Assembly: GCA_942159475.1 (NCBI GenBank)
Contig: OW804094.1
Coordinates: 131,736,755-131,800,754, forward strand
Length of the DNA stretch: 64,000 nucleotides
Direction: 5' to 3'
Source of the DNA: Sthenelais limicola
Taxonomy: Eukaryota > Annelida > Polychaeta > Phyllodocida > Sigalionidae
Each line of letters begins with the position of its first letter. Position 1 is the first letter of the stretch. Of this stretch, positions 14,901-26,945 are shown in pieces. A program made the translations under genes and the position numbers. The notes beneath the pieces were generated by a model. It was not told the DNA's origin. It did not search any database and saw only the letters and a list, made by a program, of their open reading frames with translations.

Positions 14901-17900
14901 TAGCACCGGCGAAAATTTATTATATCTACACGATGAGATATCTTTTTGCGTATGGTTACTTAATTGGTGCAGACAGATTTAATTAGCCAAGTCTGACATT
15001 CCTTGATAATTGCCAAGCAAAAATGTACTGGAAGGAAACTTCTTTTGAGAAGTGCTAACCAATGTAAAATATGATGCTTAAAAGAAGGGGGAACGTTTGG
15101 AAAGATTATACTTGTCAAAATACCACCGGACACAATGTTTGAATATGAATAGGTAGCATGTTGTGTAATGGACCTGCCAAAGATAAAAAAAATCACCTTG
15201 CGCCCCATCCCACACCTCCTATTATCATCATTAGACTTTGTATTGAGAAAATGATTTATAGTGATATATACTTTAAGCCGTTCTTATAATGTATACAGTT
15301 ACCGTGCTTCATGAATGAGAGGAAGATAGATGCCTGAACATCACCCTTCTGCTGAATAACGAGCTTGTTACTTTTACCACGGTATATAATTATGGTAAGT
15401 GGTTACTGTCTCATCCATGGGAAAATCTTCCTTTGGCATCGTTTAACAAGTAAGTGCGTATATCATCCGTCTTGGCATTATCATGCATGACCTCAAAATA
15501 TCAGTGTTGTCAAGAGTACGTTTCACTAAGAAGCCGATATTGACATGAGATCTATATTGATGTAATGCCTTCTGATTTTTATCAAACTACCTCTCCCAAA
15601 AGAAGCTATGAAGTTAGAAAAGAAATCGGTAAAACGATTATCAAAAGAAAGAAGCCACCATTTAATTGTAGGCCCATAGTACACACATTCTTTATCACGC
15701 TACATATTCCAGCACATCCGCGTCAATTTAAAGTAAACTGCGCAATATCTGAATATTCTATTATGGAATAAGAATATATATAACAAATTCCATATATAAA
15801 AATATCCCACTATATTCTTCTAGTTTTTGTGTCGATCCTTATTTTCATATTATTTGCCATCACGAATCCTCTATCATATATTTAAGACAAACATCAACAA
15901 AAATCATCTTATAGTTATATTGAAAACCTAAAAAATACTTTTATGTGTGTTATTGCGAGACTAGACATCATGATCTTTGCTTGATTTAATTGAACAGAAG
16001 CGTAGTGTAATTCTAATACTATGATATAAAGTAACTGCAGTAACTCCTGTATTCGAACCTTTTTTTTAGTATGTTTAAGTACAGAATATCGTTGTATATG
16101 GCGAGAGCTTATTGCAAATAAACAAACAAACAAACAAAATACGAAATATACTAAGATATACCTAATATTTATCATTTTCAGCCGAATTTAGCCGAATTTA
16201 GCTCAGATGTGCATATAGAGATCTGCTTAATTAAGCTTTGAGTGCACATGCAAGGAGGACAATAACCTGCAACTGCCATTTGTCATGTACTTTGACTTGT
16301 TATCTGTTTATTTTCTATCCATTATTTGTACATGTATGTATATATATCACTTTCTGCAACGTGTGCATTTATCTCTCCATATTGTGTCTTTATCAATGCG
16401 GCCTATGGAGGATGGCTCTGTATATCTGCCAAGTCGCTGTGTTTATTAAACTGCCTTGGCCACATGAGGAGACTGCATGAGGTCAATGACGGGCAGAACT
16501 GTTGATAGAGAAAGACGGTTACCTTGATACATTGGGGAGTCCTTTGTCTTCACGTTGGCATCAATGAAGACAATTCCTAAGGAGTAGAGCACGGTGCCTC
16601 CAAAGCCATGCAGGAATTGACCAAGCATGAATACATAAAGGTAGTTGGGTAGACCACTGTTCTCGGGAATACAAGCACTGGAATTTACTGTAATAAAGAA
16701 GTAGGGGATATATCAATACGTGGAAATAAATACATTTCTATTCTATTTCTGCTTTTATGAAAATAAAACTATTTCCAAACAGTAAGTCGTATGAAAGAGT
16801 CCACATGTGTATGAAATTTAAAGGAAATCATTCAAAAAGCATTTTACAATGGAGGGAAAGAATACTAATCGATTTAAAGAGATTAGTATGACCAAACGTT
16901 GGTAAACACAAGTTTTAAAAATGATAACAATGATACCGAGTAAACAGATTTATACATAACAAAAATCACCATTGATCAAAATCCAACTTTTTCATTGTAC
17001 TTGGCTTATTGTACTTATTTTGGGCAGCTACATCTCAATCCACTCAAGAGGTTTGGTGGCCTATGTACCTACATGTCCTCCTCTACGTTTCAAACGGCAA
17101 ATAAATACTGAAATCATTATGCCACCTTACTCCAAACCCATATAAAGTGTTTCGTCCCGTCCCGCGCCCATGATGGTTATCACGCGTTATTTAGTATATT
17201 ATATACAGGTGTGCATACAACTTATAGTTCCGGTCGTAAATATTTCAGAATATGTGTACGGACTATATCTGAACCACCATAAGCTAAGTGGAAATCTCCC
17301 ATGGTGAATTTAGGAATAATTAACCTGTATTTGGTCCAAATCAGATATGGCTCTGTGGAAAGAACTGAGGAAGCCACCCTACGACGTGTCAATTGTGTAA
17401 ACTGTACCATTCTATTTTGATTCTGACTATGGTTATTTGAATTGCATAAGTTGATGGAAATTAATACCCTGTAGAGTTGTCGCTTGTGCCAACGAGTTGC
17501 TTGTGCCAATCATCCAATTCGACAGAAGGATATATACGAAATGTCCGTGTAAAGGATTACGTGTCGCATTAGTTCGTACCCAGTTTCCAAACTTACGTCA
17601 TTCTATATTCACCCAATACAATCCTAATTACAGATTGTCAAAGGAGAAACTTTGGTGCTATTTCAGGATTATTTGGGGGGATGGCAGTGGTTGCCATGGC
17701 AACCTTCTGACAGGTGTGATAATGGCAGTGGGATATGAAGGCCCGTTTTGGTATACCAGAGCCAGGTAATGGGAGTGGGAACGTTTGTGTGACCATCACA
17801 TGTAAACTATGACTCTTACATCTCTATTGTGTCATATGTGCCTACACAGCGATCTGTAGATGCTGGGATACAGTGTATGAACCGAATATCAATGAGGAAT

Positions 17901-20900
17901 TTATGGGAAGCAATACGAATCCTATTCAGACCGTATATAAAACTTTAGAATTATATCATATTAACGTTTGACTAGTATCGGGGATGTTATTAGTATTTAA
18001 TTGTGTTATTGTTATTGAAACGATTGGTATCAAGTGTTGAACATGTCTGACTGCATTAACCAGGTCTTCCAATGTGTGCTCAGGATGTAGTTGATAATTT
18101 TACGAGGCATGACTAGCATCATCTTAACAATAGCGATGTTTTGGCTTACATATATCTGTTAGAATTCTCTGACAATTGCCTGAATTAAACGACTCGCCAC
18201 ATATAAAACCCTTGTCCGGGGACAAATTGTGACTACTAACAGTATTCATTATTAACAATGAATATTTTCGAAGGCGATGTTAATGCATCCGTACTAGGCA
18301 GGTGATAGAATATGTGTATTGCCATTTCAATCTTCAGACACACCGAAAGCGGAGAACATTGTAATAGGTATTAAAGGGACAAGCAGTAAAATATAATTCT
18401 AAGGACCCGTTTTATACATCTGTCTTGGCAACTCGGGTATTCTTGGGCAATTACTTCCGTTGGAATTCCGTAATTGCAATGAGTCTTGCACAAACCTTGA
18501 GTCCCTAGACTTGCAGCAAGTCCTTGTGCAGCCTATCTCAATGTGCACATCAGGCTGTTGTGACCTGTATTCCACCAAAGATATCTTTTAACAATGAAAA
18601 GAAAACAATGACTTATACAAGCCTATTGCATTCCTTGCTGGCAGAATCGATGAGTCACGCCAGTGATGGGGATGAAAATTGTAATAGACATTTATGAGTA
18701 TAGGCAATATATTAGCATACCGTATATATGATATAAAGGCATTGCAACGTTATATGGCTCTGGCAGTTGTGGTTATAGAATTTACATTTACAAGGAAAAT
18801 ATATCGGTCAGAACTGCGCAATACCTACAGGGTTATTGCGCGGGGTGGGGTGGGGGGCAGATACTTGACACAGCATTTCTTTCTCGTATAGCAATATAGT
18901 GCTAAAGTGACGTAACCCCTTGCACCCGACCCTCTGATATTGTTCTGCGTGGGAAACAAGAGGCCTCACATATAAAGGTTAAGCCTTGTACAATACCTTC
19001 ATGTTTACCAAACTCCTAACTGATCATCTTGGCTATACATGCAGTAGCTTTAAAGGCGATTGTGGCCATAATTAAAATTATCGATTATAAATCAATAATA
19101 TCGAAAAATAAGGCTATGGTAACATTGATTGATTGATTAATTAATTCTATATTGTATTGCTATGAAATGACATATTATAGTGTTATGTATATACCAAAGA
19201 TACTTTGGTAATACAAAAGGTGTATGTGCTTCTGAAACTTATGATATCAGTTATTCAATCTGGAGCCTTTAGTGTACAGGTAATAGTTGCATTGATTCAG
19301 ATATAAGTAATTAATAGTAATTAATGTTCACTGGTAGTTTGACAAGATGGGTTTCCCATAACAGGCGTCAAGCGTTGAACAGAATATAAAACACAAAAAT
19401 AAGTTCCACTAATCGTTCTTTATATGGGAATTTAACAAATAACCACGAACAACTCTTAGCTGGTTAGCTGTAATCTCACCCATCATCATCAACAGAATAT
19501 AAAATAGCGCATTATTCAATCAGCTTAAGATCAGGCTGTAAGTACCGTATTCGTGGCAAAGGTAAGTACCATTCCCTGAGGTTTTAGATCGCCCAAGAGG
19601 TGCAGTTTAAAGGTTATATAAGCTCAGGTAAGGTACAATTACGTATTAATACCACAATCGGCAATCAGGGATTGCATCAGTATGGGATATGTAATAGTAC
19701 TTACAGTGTGTCCCTGTCAAGTAGTCATAATGAGTTATGTTCATCACTACATGTTTATTTTGCATTAAATGCCGGCCTAGTGTGGACTCATAGACACGCA
19801 ATATATCTTACTTGATATATAAAATCCCATATCATCATTAAACGATGTCCACGACGCGGTTACTCATAATGTTATACCGTACCTTATTGCGTCCTTTGTA
19901 TTGCCACACGCACTTGTAACAATAACTATATTGACATATGTAGGTTTGTGTGCGGGGGTTCAATTAGATAGTTAATTAATAACCTTCAAATCACTTCGTA
20001 TATTCAAAACAATCTGTGTATTCTAATTTGGTAAACTGTAAATAAATTATATTCCTACCTTAGAGAATGAACCAGAAATGAATTTCGTTTATATGCATTT
20101 TTGTAGGGAACGCCAACGCAAGGATATAGTTAACGTTGCTACAGATATATGATAATATTGGCATCTTCCAAATTTTACTATTTTATTTTACAGATTCCTA
20201 AAGATTGTTCTCCTTCTCCTTTCCAATGTTTAGTTTTGCTAACCGTTTGTATAGGACATTGATTCATGCGAAGACAAACATTGAGTTAAATTACAAAATA
20301 TAACATTTGGAGCAACCGTTTGGCAAGAATAACGAAGAAGTGATATGAGAGAAGGAAGAATAAGTACTGAACAAGAACGCTTAAGAAAAAGAAAATAAAT
20401 GTACTTACTGGCAATATTGCAGACATCATCTCTGCCGTTTCTATATTCGTATAAACCTGTTGTAAAGTGTGGAAGGGCCATGACAATAGAACCCATGGCC
20501 ATGATTAATGATGCTATACAGATGATGCGAGGTTGGTGAGCATATGTTCCAAAATATGTGACTGGGAGAACAAATATCCCCGCTGAGATATCATAGGCAC
20601 TGGATATTAATCCTACTTTTGAACTTGGAAGTTTGAACCGCCTCTCCAAAGAAGCGGTGTTGATATTATTGACGCCATTTACAACAAAACCTGAAAAAGT
20701 GAATAAAAGCTAATTGCATTTTTGCCTAAAAGAAGCATATTATATGGTGTACATACAGTGTTTCGCGATGCAACAAATATCGCGGAATAATAAATTCCAA
20801 AGGGAAAGACTGGTAGAAATCATGTTGCGTTGTATGTGACGTTTTGTAATGCATTTGTCAATTGCATCCCACCCATCGTAAGGGGGAATGGTAGGGGATG

Positions 20901-21667
20901 TCAGAGAAAAAATGCCCCCACCCTGGCGGGGATTTCCCTTAGTTTACCGCAGTATCAAGGACATTCCCCACCCAGGGGAATGTCAGGGTTTATATTGGGG
21001 GTGCAATTGACAAGTTCATAATGATACCTAAAATGGGTCATGCCAACAGCCATTGTTCAGCTTGCTCTTCCACCTGTACATGTTTATGGCAAAAACGCCT
21101 TTACATTTTTAAAGATTGGCTCTCAAGTTGCATATGAATCATAATTGGATGTTATGAAAATTGCGGATACTGTTTCGCAGAAGAAGTTTGAGAGTTAACA
21201 ATTAATAAGGCCTACCTTGCACAAATGAAAACCAGCAGAGAAGAGCAAGAAACACCTTAGGATTGTTGAACACCTGTAGCCAGTCAGGTTTCCAGCCACA
21301 ATAACCACACCTCACTTCATCTTCAATGTCTTCATATTTAATTTTCTTTTGACTCCCTTTTCTGTCTCCTCCGCCATCTCCATTTACATCGCTTCCGTAT
21401 GACAAGTGGTACCCATTCTCCGATAACGTCGCACCGGTTGGGGTCATGACTTTATTAGCGTTGATCTCGCCATTGACCCTTTCGTTCAATGAGTTTTGAC
21501 GAGTTGCTCCCTCATCAAATGAGAAGGCGGGATTGTCTTTGGCGGAAGCACCATTGACTCCTCCATTTTCTGGAGCCATAATTGGAGTCAGTTTTCACGG
21601 CGTTGAAACGTCGTGAAAATGTATGTTGTTGTCACCTGTGTTCGGTAATCATCGGTCCGGACTTACT
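5613..21667 (-). CDS. SLCO4A1: Solute carrier organic anion transporter, SLCO4A-like (complete, 10 coding exons)
   Basis: This is a plasma-membrane, sodium-independent organic anion transporter (OATP family). Relatives of the 4A type carry thyroid hormones, bile acids and prostaglandins; the substrate here is inferred only. Ten coding exons, all with GT-AG borders and matching phases, give 752 residues, close to the family's usual 650-720. In order: a charged cytosolic N-terminus (about 1-95); the first helices with the LERRF block; MLGQFLHG as in vertebrate 4A1; the OATP signature W-V-G-A-W-W (315-320); a large outer loop with ten cysteines (513, 517, 519, 528, 539, 543, 558, 560, 575, 580) of Kazal type; last helices with DKACLLWQ; and a C-terminus ending STKF, a class I PDZ ligand pattern. 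N-x-S/T sites in outer loops include N217, N544 and N557. The start is the only ATG at the head of the open first coding exon. The 4A assignment rests on block similarity, not a tree. Confidence 0.9.
6014..6075 (-). repeat. Retroposon 3' tail, copy 1
   Basis: On the minus strand this reads ...GTACCACTTGTGTGGAATTG, then TTTAT-rich DNA with an AATAAA-like signal and an A-rich (AAAT)n end. The same segment recurs at about 45332-45383 and 49957-50008, all in the same orientation. This is the pattern of 3' ends of a LINE- or SINE-type retroposon. It lies in the intron between transporter exons 9 and 10. Confidence 0.6.
6150..6345 (-). repeat. Dispersed hairpin repeat family A, copy 1 (reverse)
   Basis: This is the reverse complement of elements at about 26765-26940, 27945-28110 and 29005-29120. 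Shared blocks include CTCTCAGATCAGAT, AAAATGCCATT (inverted here) and an inner inverted pair around GACGCCTACT/AGTAGGCGTC. The outer ends carry an inverted TCTAGGCTC/GAGCCTAGA. It is probably a non-autonomous DNA element. It lies in a transporter intron. Confidence 0.6.
6630..6864 (-). CDS. SLCO4A1: SLCO4A-like coding exon 9
   Basis: Residues 554-631: the last four loop cysteines, helix 10, then TLRC..D.QRSFAIGIQW, a block nearly invariant in OATPs, and helix 11. The acceptor is CTCCCCACAG. Two overlapping donors exist (G|gtaggt and AG|gtataa); only the upstream one keeps the frame to the next exon. Confidence 0.9.
7255..7372 (-). pseudogene. Non-LTR (LINE) reverse transcriptase C-terminal relic
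   Basis: Read on the minus strand, this gives GP*LWNSIPTASRN followed by LAKFKRELKTYLF and then a stop. The pattern G-P-x-L-W-N-S-x-P ... F-K-x-x-L-K-T-x-L-F is the typical end of LINE ORF2 proteins. An in-frame TGA within the GP*LW block and further stops upstream show that it is dead. It sits in the intron between transporter exons 8 and 9, in the same direction as the gene. Confidence 0.65.
7921..8083 (-). CDS. SLCO4A1: SLCO4A-like coding exon 8 (Kazal-type loop)
   Basis: Residues 499-553. It encodes the cysteine-rich outer loop IX-X with C-N-Q-N-C-G-C, then Y-Q-P-V-C-G and P-C-H-A-G-C, the Kazal-like pattern characteristic of OATPs. An NGT glycosylation sequon follows. The acceptor is CTTTGCAG and the donor GTCTTT|gtaagt. 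Entry phase is 2, exit phase 0. Confidence 0.92.
8162..8240. repeat. 79-bp near-perfect palindrome
   Basis: The 39-base arm at 8162-8200 is followed, after one base, by its exact reverse complement at 8202-8240. No mismatch was seen in either arm. It lies in the intron between transporter exons 7 and 8, about 80 bp upstream of the exon 8 acceptor on the gene strand. It could form a long hairpin in the pre-mRNA or a cruciform in DNA. It could also be a read or assembly fold-back artefact. Confidence 0.85.
9154..9352 (-). CDS. SLCO4A1: SLCO4A-like coding exon 7
   Basis: Residues 433-498: a Gly-rich helix 8-9 segment (VPGAAGGNAVGG) and helix 9, then the CP..PIAGV.VPYG block that leads into the Kazal loop. 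The acceptor is TCTATCCAG and the donor AATGT|gtaagt. Confidence 0.9.
9584..9844 (-). CDS. SLCO4A1: SLCO4A-like coding exon 6
   Basis: Residues 346-432: the large cytosolic loop, then the LLRNP and ATEG-like (SVTEG) blocks of helices 7-8. The acceptor is CGATTCCAG and the donor GGGCG|gtaaga. Confidence 0.9.
10492..10613 (-). CDS. SLCO4A1: SLCO4A-like coding exon 5 (OATP signature)
   Basis: Residues 305-345. It contains the family signature as QWVGAWWVCF followed by helix 6 and the PYSRELP block at the start of the large inner loop. The acceptor is TTTTTCACAG and the donor CCAA|gtaagt. Confidence 0.92.
10882..10984 (-). CDS. SLCO4A1: SLCO4A-like coding exon 4
   Basis: Residues 271-304. It encodes the LGPAVGYLLGGALL membrane helix conserved across OATPs. 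The acceptor is CTTTTAG and the donor GATAC|gtaagt. It exits in phase 2. Confidence 0.9.
11891..11932 (-). repeat. Decayed hammerhead-like retroelement fragment
   Basis: On the minus strand the order is CTTGATAA, a GGGCA/TGTCC stem, AAAAC, then GTCGGACC. This matches the layout of a widespread repeat motif (CTGATGA - GGACA..TGTCC - GAAAC - GTC) that I recall as hammerhead-like. Both core boxes are altered here, so activity is not expected. The identification is from memory of the motif and is tentative. Confidence 0.3.
12775..12818 (-). repeat. G-rich tract (minus strand)
   Basis: The plus strand carries runs of four to six C separated by single A or short spacers. The minus strand therefore has at least four G-runs in a row, a G-quadruplex-capable pattern. 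It lies in the large intron between transporter exons 3 and 4. Confidence 0.6.
13253..13351. repeat. Small foldback element
   Basis: TAGTCCA near 13253 pairs with TGGACTA ending at 13351. Inside these, a perfect 14-bp arm at 13268-13281 (attctcatgcgatt) pairs with 13321-13334. The whole is about 99 bp with a loop of about 39 bp, consistent with a miniature inverted-repeat element. Confidence 0.65.
14335..14372. repeat. GAAA microsatellite
   Basis: A purine-only stretch of roughly nine GAAA-type units with two interruptions, in the long intron between transporter exons 3 and 4. Confidence 0.8.
16523..16687 (-). CDS. SLCO4A1: SLCO4A-like coding exon 3
   Basis: Residues 216-270: an outer loop with an N-S-S glycosylation sequon and a cysteine, then MLGQFLHGFGGT and helix 4, then the FIDANVK block typical of OATPs (FIDD/YLDE in relatives). 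The acceptor is TTATTACAG and the donor CAAG|gtaacc. Confidence 0.9.
20409..20690 (-). CDS. SLCO4A1: SLCO4A-like coding exon 2
   Basis: Residues 122-215. It continues as GFVVNGVNN and LERRF, blocks found after helix 1 in all OATPs, then helices 2-3 and the ALPHF block. The acceptor is TTTTTCAG|GTTTTG and the donor GCCA|gtaagt. Entry and exit phases are both 1. Confidence 0.9.
20928..20984. other. kappaB-like site and perfect hairpin in intron 1
   Basis: GGGGATTTCCC at 20928-20938 fits the NF-kappaB consensus. Nearby, gacattcccc (20960-20969) and ggggaatgtc (20975-20984) form a 10-bp stem with a 5-base loop. They lie in the intron after the first transporter coding exon. Whether either is functional cannot be told from sequence. 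Confidence 0.3.
21216..21667 (-). CDS. SLCO4A1: SLCO4A-like coding exon 1 (with 5' UTR)
   Basis: The ATG is at 21577-21579 and coding runs to 21216 (residues 1-121 plus one base), ending CAAG|gtaggc. It encodes the hydrophilic, Gly/Asn-rich N-terminus, a CGYCGW block and the first membrane helix (FLALLCWFSFVQ). A strong pyrimidine-rich acceptor ending in CAG at 21670-21668 suggests that the exon starts at 21667. If so, at least one non-coding first exon and the promoter lie further right, at a place I could not identify. Confidence 0.88.
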
Positions 21668-22565
21668 CTGAAAAGGAAAGAAACAGTCGTGAAATTCATA
21701 TTATTACAGCCCTATACCGGTATCTGGATCAATGAAATAGACCAATGATCATAAACTTAATAATTAAGACTATCTTCGACTTAAACTCTGTTAGAATGAA
21801 ACTTGTTTAAATTTTGGGAATATGCGATGAAATTAATGTTATCAATGGGCGAGGTGTCTATAATAGTTTATGTACACTATATTTCTTTGTCAGCATGCTT
21901 GTTTTGTACTCATTAATATGCATTGTACGTGGATACACATGTAGTGGATCATATATAATGGCATTATAAAGACCGAATAAATGAATATCCGTGCTATCCT
22001 ATCTTTTAGGGCATAGTCATAGTAGGGAGAGTCAGTAGTATAGGAGAAAAGTACATTCCGCCAGGCGTCGGTTGTTGAGGACGCCACATCTAGGGGTCTG
22101 ACCTACATATTCAAGATTTTGACCGATAATCAATTGGGCCAATTGAAGTGGTAGCCAAGAAATCCTCTCATTGATTATTAAATATTCGGCCTAAACACAG
22201 TTGATGGCCAACATGTCGGTGGGTTGGAAGTACGCTCTTGATATACGCACTAGATTTGATTTGATTTATTGTATTACCTCAAGCGTTACATTTCAACAAT
22301 TTATTCTCAGCTTGAGCTTTAAATATCATCGGTTCTGTCTTACATACACATTCCTTCACGGGTTATATATTTCAATATAACTGCATATTATGTAATTTGA
22401 TGAAATTACAATAATTACGCCTTATGATATAACACCGCCATCCCCCTGTATAAGTTTACTCGAATATTCTCATTATTATGGTATTTTAGCCAGCAATTTC
22501 TAAGAATTCTCATAGTAATTATTTAATAGGATACAAACGAAAATAGATGGAAACGAAAACATTAT

Positions 22566-22590
22566 AACAACAACAACAACAACAACAACA
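22566..22590. repeat. AAC microsatellite
   Basis: About eight tandem AAC units. Simple repeat in the gene-poor region. Confidence 0.9.
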
Positions 22591-22883
22591 ATATTTGTAT
22601 TCGATAATTCCTATCCCAGTCAATACTGGATGTCAATACTACATAGAAGGTAAATCCCAGTGTCTATTTAATTAACCAAATGCTATCAAAGCCAATGGAT
22701 AGGGCATATGCACATGTGCTGAGTCAATTGGATTAAGGATTGCATGGCATTGTAGAGCCAATTCATGAATTGGTCCATATAATAGGAGCCGGGATTCATG
22801 CGTTAGCCAGCGGCATTAATTTTCTCAGCATCGACATTGGTAAGAGGAGGAAAGAACTTCCATGTTAATATCTTAAATCGAGG

Positions 22884-22965
22884 CCATCCCAGGTGTCAAA
22901 TCCACAACATGCTCATATCTCTGGGTCCAAAGCCAGCGCTTTAGACCGCCCAGCCACCCCGAATA
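22884..22965 (-). pseudogene. tRNA-Leu-like relic (SINE head or tRNA pseudogene)
   Basis: On the minus strand, TGGCTGGGCGGTCTAAAGCG followed by CTGGCTT closely follows the D-arm and anticodon-arm start of tRNA-Leu (TGGCCGAGCGGTCTAAGGCG). About 30 bases on comes GTGGATTTGACACC, a worn version of the T-arm/B-box GTGGGTTCGAATCC. The anticodon and acceptor stems do not pair well, so I read it as a tRNA-derived retroposon head or a tRNA pseudogene. Confidence 0.5.
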
Positions 22966-25900
22966 CCCTTGGCAATAATCATTCCCTTAATTCTCAAACA
23001 CTGTTGTATGCAATTGACATTCTCTTTCCTCTTTGCTTACACCCCTCCGATCATAAATCCCTTTTTCACAGATAGATAGGTAATCTTCTATTACTATCTA
23101 CAAGTGCTACATGCAGAAAATATCAAATACGGAGATCATGGTGTTGGGGGCGCTGTCTGTCTCATGAAGAGTAGTTCCGGTGTGCAAAGGAAAGAAGGTA
23201 GAGTGTATCTGTTTTTGATTATCCTGAATAAAAATACTGTTAAAGAAATGTCCTCACATTGTCAATTGGTCCCCAATCTAAAGGGAGACTACAATGTGTC
23301 ACTGTGGGACGTGCCATCATGCTCTAATAACTATCTTTTTAGCTTCTCGCGAAATAGCTAATTTTGCGGTTCTGGTTCATTCTGGTTTATATATGTATGC
23401 ACTAACATTTGCATGATGTATAAAACTCAAAAGCAATAACAAGTTTATAAGCCGTAAAACTTTCCCACAGACGCTCTTTTCTCAATGGTCACCAAGCGTA
23501 ACAAAATAAAGCTACTTTTGGTCACTCAGTGTTTTATATTAGCTTAAATGTGGTATAGGCCTACTGAACGTTTTATGTAAACCAAACGTCTATGCCTGAA
23601 TAGGACTGGAATGTATACATACACGTATGATAGCCTATACATTGTACTAGACTATACTATAATAAAATTGATATAGAGTATGTATGAACCAACACAATAG
23701 GTTCATTAAAATGATCTTACGCCATATCATGGATCAATTGACTCTTTTTATCCTTTGGCAGTAGGTATTGGTGAAGTGGTCTTTTTACTGTGGTCAATTT
23801 AGCCCCTTAATTGGTAGAATGAAAGGGTGCACATAAGAGGCAAATAATGTATGTGGCCTTCACCTTTAAAGTATTTGTATTTTCTAAGAATATGACAAAT
23901 CAATCAACGGGGGATGAAGGAGACTTACCGCCTGATTGACATAAGTGCCGCCATTCAAAACAAGGCAAATTATAGAAGCACCAAGCGCTTGATTGATTGA
24001 ATATAGTTTATTCTTCAAATGAATGAGCAGGGATGTTTGGCGATTTGCCGAATCGATGTATCCCAACATGCTATTGAATTATTGATGAATGAGAAGTGCT
24101 CCTTATCGTCCACAACATTATTGATAAACCATATAGTTTGAAACATAAAGGGGTTGTAAAATAAGGCCGAATATCGCAGCCGGAGTAATTATGATAACTA
24201 ACAGCGTACAGTTAACTCGGGCCAGACCCAATATGGACGCCTATTATTCTATTATCATTGATATCAACACCGCCTGCCCCTGTCCCCACCCCCATCCCGG
24301 GGCCTTAATTTACAAATCCCTGGTGAAGGTATGACGGAAACACCGAAACGACAAATAAATATTACATCACAAAGAAAATCCACAAAGATATCAGTTCAAG
24401 TTGTTGAGCCCCATTCCTTTATTTGATAATTATAATAATATGTTTTCCATAACATCACTGATCAGCATTTATATTGAGTATGAATACAATATGATTCATT
24501 GACGTAGGTATAACATATTACATCAAGAAAACCCAGAACTACAGAAGTTTAGTTAATCAATGATTCCTTGACTTATACAAAGGTCTTGGATCTATGCAGG
24601 GGGGAATCCTCTTGTGGTAGAGGCCTGGGGAGGTCCCTAGCTATAATTGTCTATCGTTTACCCAGCTAGTATTACTTAACATGATACGCCAACAGGGTGC
24701 CATGTATATAGGGCTTTCTGTACCATCCAGCATCCATAAGTAACATGCCACAAGGATGGATTGAGGCCTATAAGATGCCTTAATAATGCTTATACATTGG
24801 TGTTTACAAGAACAAAAAGTATTATTATATTTAAATGCACCGGTTACAATGTAAGTCATGACAACGAACTATTAAGGGTTGTTACGTTTCAATGTGTTAT
24901 TCCAATTCTGTTTAAATTAAAAGTACAAGCAATTAATTATATCTACTATATGTACATGCTATTCAATAATCGTTTGGCAAAGCGTATGGTTAAAAGTTGC
25001 AAGGATATTTGAAATGACCTGACCAAGCTTTCGGCGTTTATATTAAATCCATTAACACTCCCATCAATCTCTGTGGCTATGAATACGCTCTGTATCTATA
25101 TCAATAATCGATAGCCCATGATCACATGTGCAGCAAATGGTCGGCCATATACAATGCTCACTACATTATCTATCGGATACGTAAAAATTAAAAATTCTGT
25201 TTATGAATTTCCTCGTCACTTACATGTAAATTAACAAGCGCTTCATATTGGACCATTCTTTTCAGAGTTCCCAAAAGAACTCATCTCTAAATATAGCCTA
25301 TTACCTAAAGGCTACTTTAGGAATAAGACCCTGCACTAGAAGAGCCTTGAACTTCATAAAAGGTAAGACGAGAAGACAATAATGGAACTGAAGAACACAG
25401 GGCACGAGGCTAAAGGCTTGATAATAACAATCCATCCAGTGTTATGATAGTGTACGCATGGTATTCTATGAATGGAGTCCCAGTTGGCAGAAGCAATGAC
25501 AGTTGGTTGCTTTTGTGAAGGCACATATGCCACGCAGGATGGCAGATTGTCATATGCCATGAATAGAAAGCAGTTAAGTGAAACGGGGACCTGATGGAGT
25601 TTGTGCTATTTATTATTGATTTTACATTAATTCCCTTAGCCCAAATCATAAGGCCTTCATGTGAGCCCTGAAATCACGTACACGGTCGATGACCAGCTGT
25701 GAATTGAAGCCAGTGCAAATGATAAACTCAACAAGTGGGATATTTCACATCGGGGAAATCCATCACTCCCTGGATTATCCCCATATCTCTGAAGGTATGT
25801 TCTGGGTAATCGTTCCTATTGAAAAATCTCCGGGTAAATCCACACTCTACATAGCATTTCATTTCTTTAAAATAATTATGTAAGGCCATCATAGTTAATC

Positions 25901-26764
25901 AGAAGGTAAAAATAGTTATAATCGATGGATATGTGCATAGCAATTCATTAGTAAGAATATAATATTCTGTAATATACATGCATATGATGTGCGCATGCCA
26001 TGACCGTAGCCTATCTATAGGTTCCGTTTTCAGTCATCGTCGGAAGGGGCTAAGATGCGAATAATTGAAGCATGATGGCTAACTGATGGCCTAACTGACT
26101 GTCTGTGAGTCATTAGGAGCATCTCGATGAGAAGCTAAATATACAGAAGAGGCTCAGGTGGACGTGTCTAACGGGGGTGGTCTTGAATGTCGCAGGTTCA
26201 AAGAGGCAGCGTAAGAGTTACAGCTAGCTTGCCATGAAATGTTCTACTATGCAATCGCTGAGGAATTATCACCCGAGCTCCGGTTAATGATTCTTGCCCG
26301 CAGGTTTTCACGTGGGCCCAGATCCCTGTACACATATCTTCCACTAGCTTGGAATTTCCCAAATGATGAAAATAATGCCTCGAAAAAACTTTCCATGGAC
26401 CGAAAAATCCCAATCACACCTTAACCTCAATCAACAGAGTGAAGCAAAGTATCATACTGTGTTTCGTGCAGGTTTTATTAAATCTACCTGAGGTCAATGA
26501 TCAAGAAGGAAGAGTTTAGTCATAAATATTACGCATAGGAATGCAATCTTCCATTACTAATTATAATTTCTCCCCGTGTATTCATTAAGGGACTGGTTTG
26601 ATGTGTTCAAAGAAGAGTGGCATGTATAACATGTAATATGACATGTAATGGATAGGGAATAAGGCAGGGAAGTGATCGTGTAAGCTGGTAAGCTTGCACT
26701 GGTTTTAATGCACAGAACTGACAGGAAACACTCAACTCCTAAATAGGGCATTGAGTTGTTCAAA

Positions 26765-26945
26765 CAATATTTCAGACTAGGCTCAGCTTGAGAGAGAGAC
26801 TCTTCAAACTTAGGCTCCAAACCGTAAAATGCCATTAGAACATCATTAGGACGCCTACTCCAGGGCCAGAAATTCATTAGTGCGGTAGACGTCCCATCAT
26901 TTACCATTCGTATCTGATCTGAGAGCCTAGACTGAGGAATGATTT
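26765..26945 (+). repeat. Dispersed hairpin repeat family A, copy 2
   Basis: Best-preserved copy. Inverted ends read AGACTAGGCTC and GAGCCTAGACT. Between them lie AAACCGTAAAATGCCATTAG, GGACGCCTACTCCAGGGCCAG, a GTAGACGTCC block and ATTCGTATCTGATCTGAGAG. Similar segments occur at 6150-6345 (reverse), 27945-28110 and 29005-29120. Confidence 0.65.
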
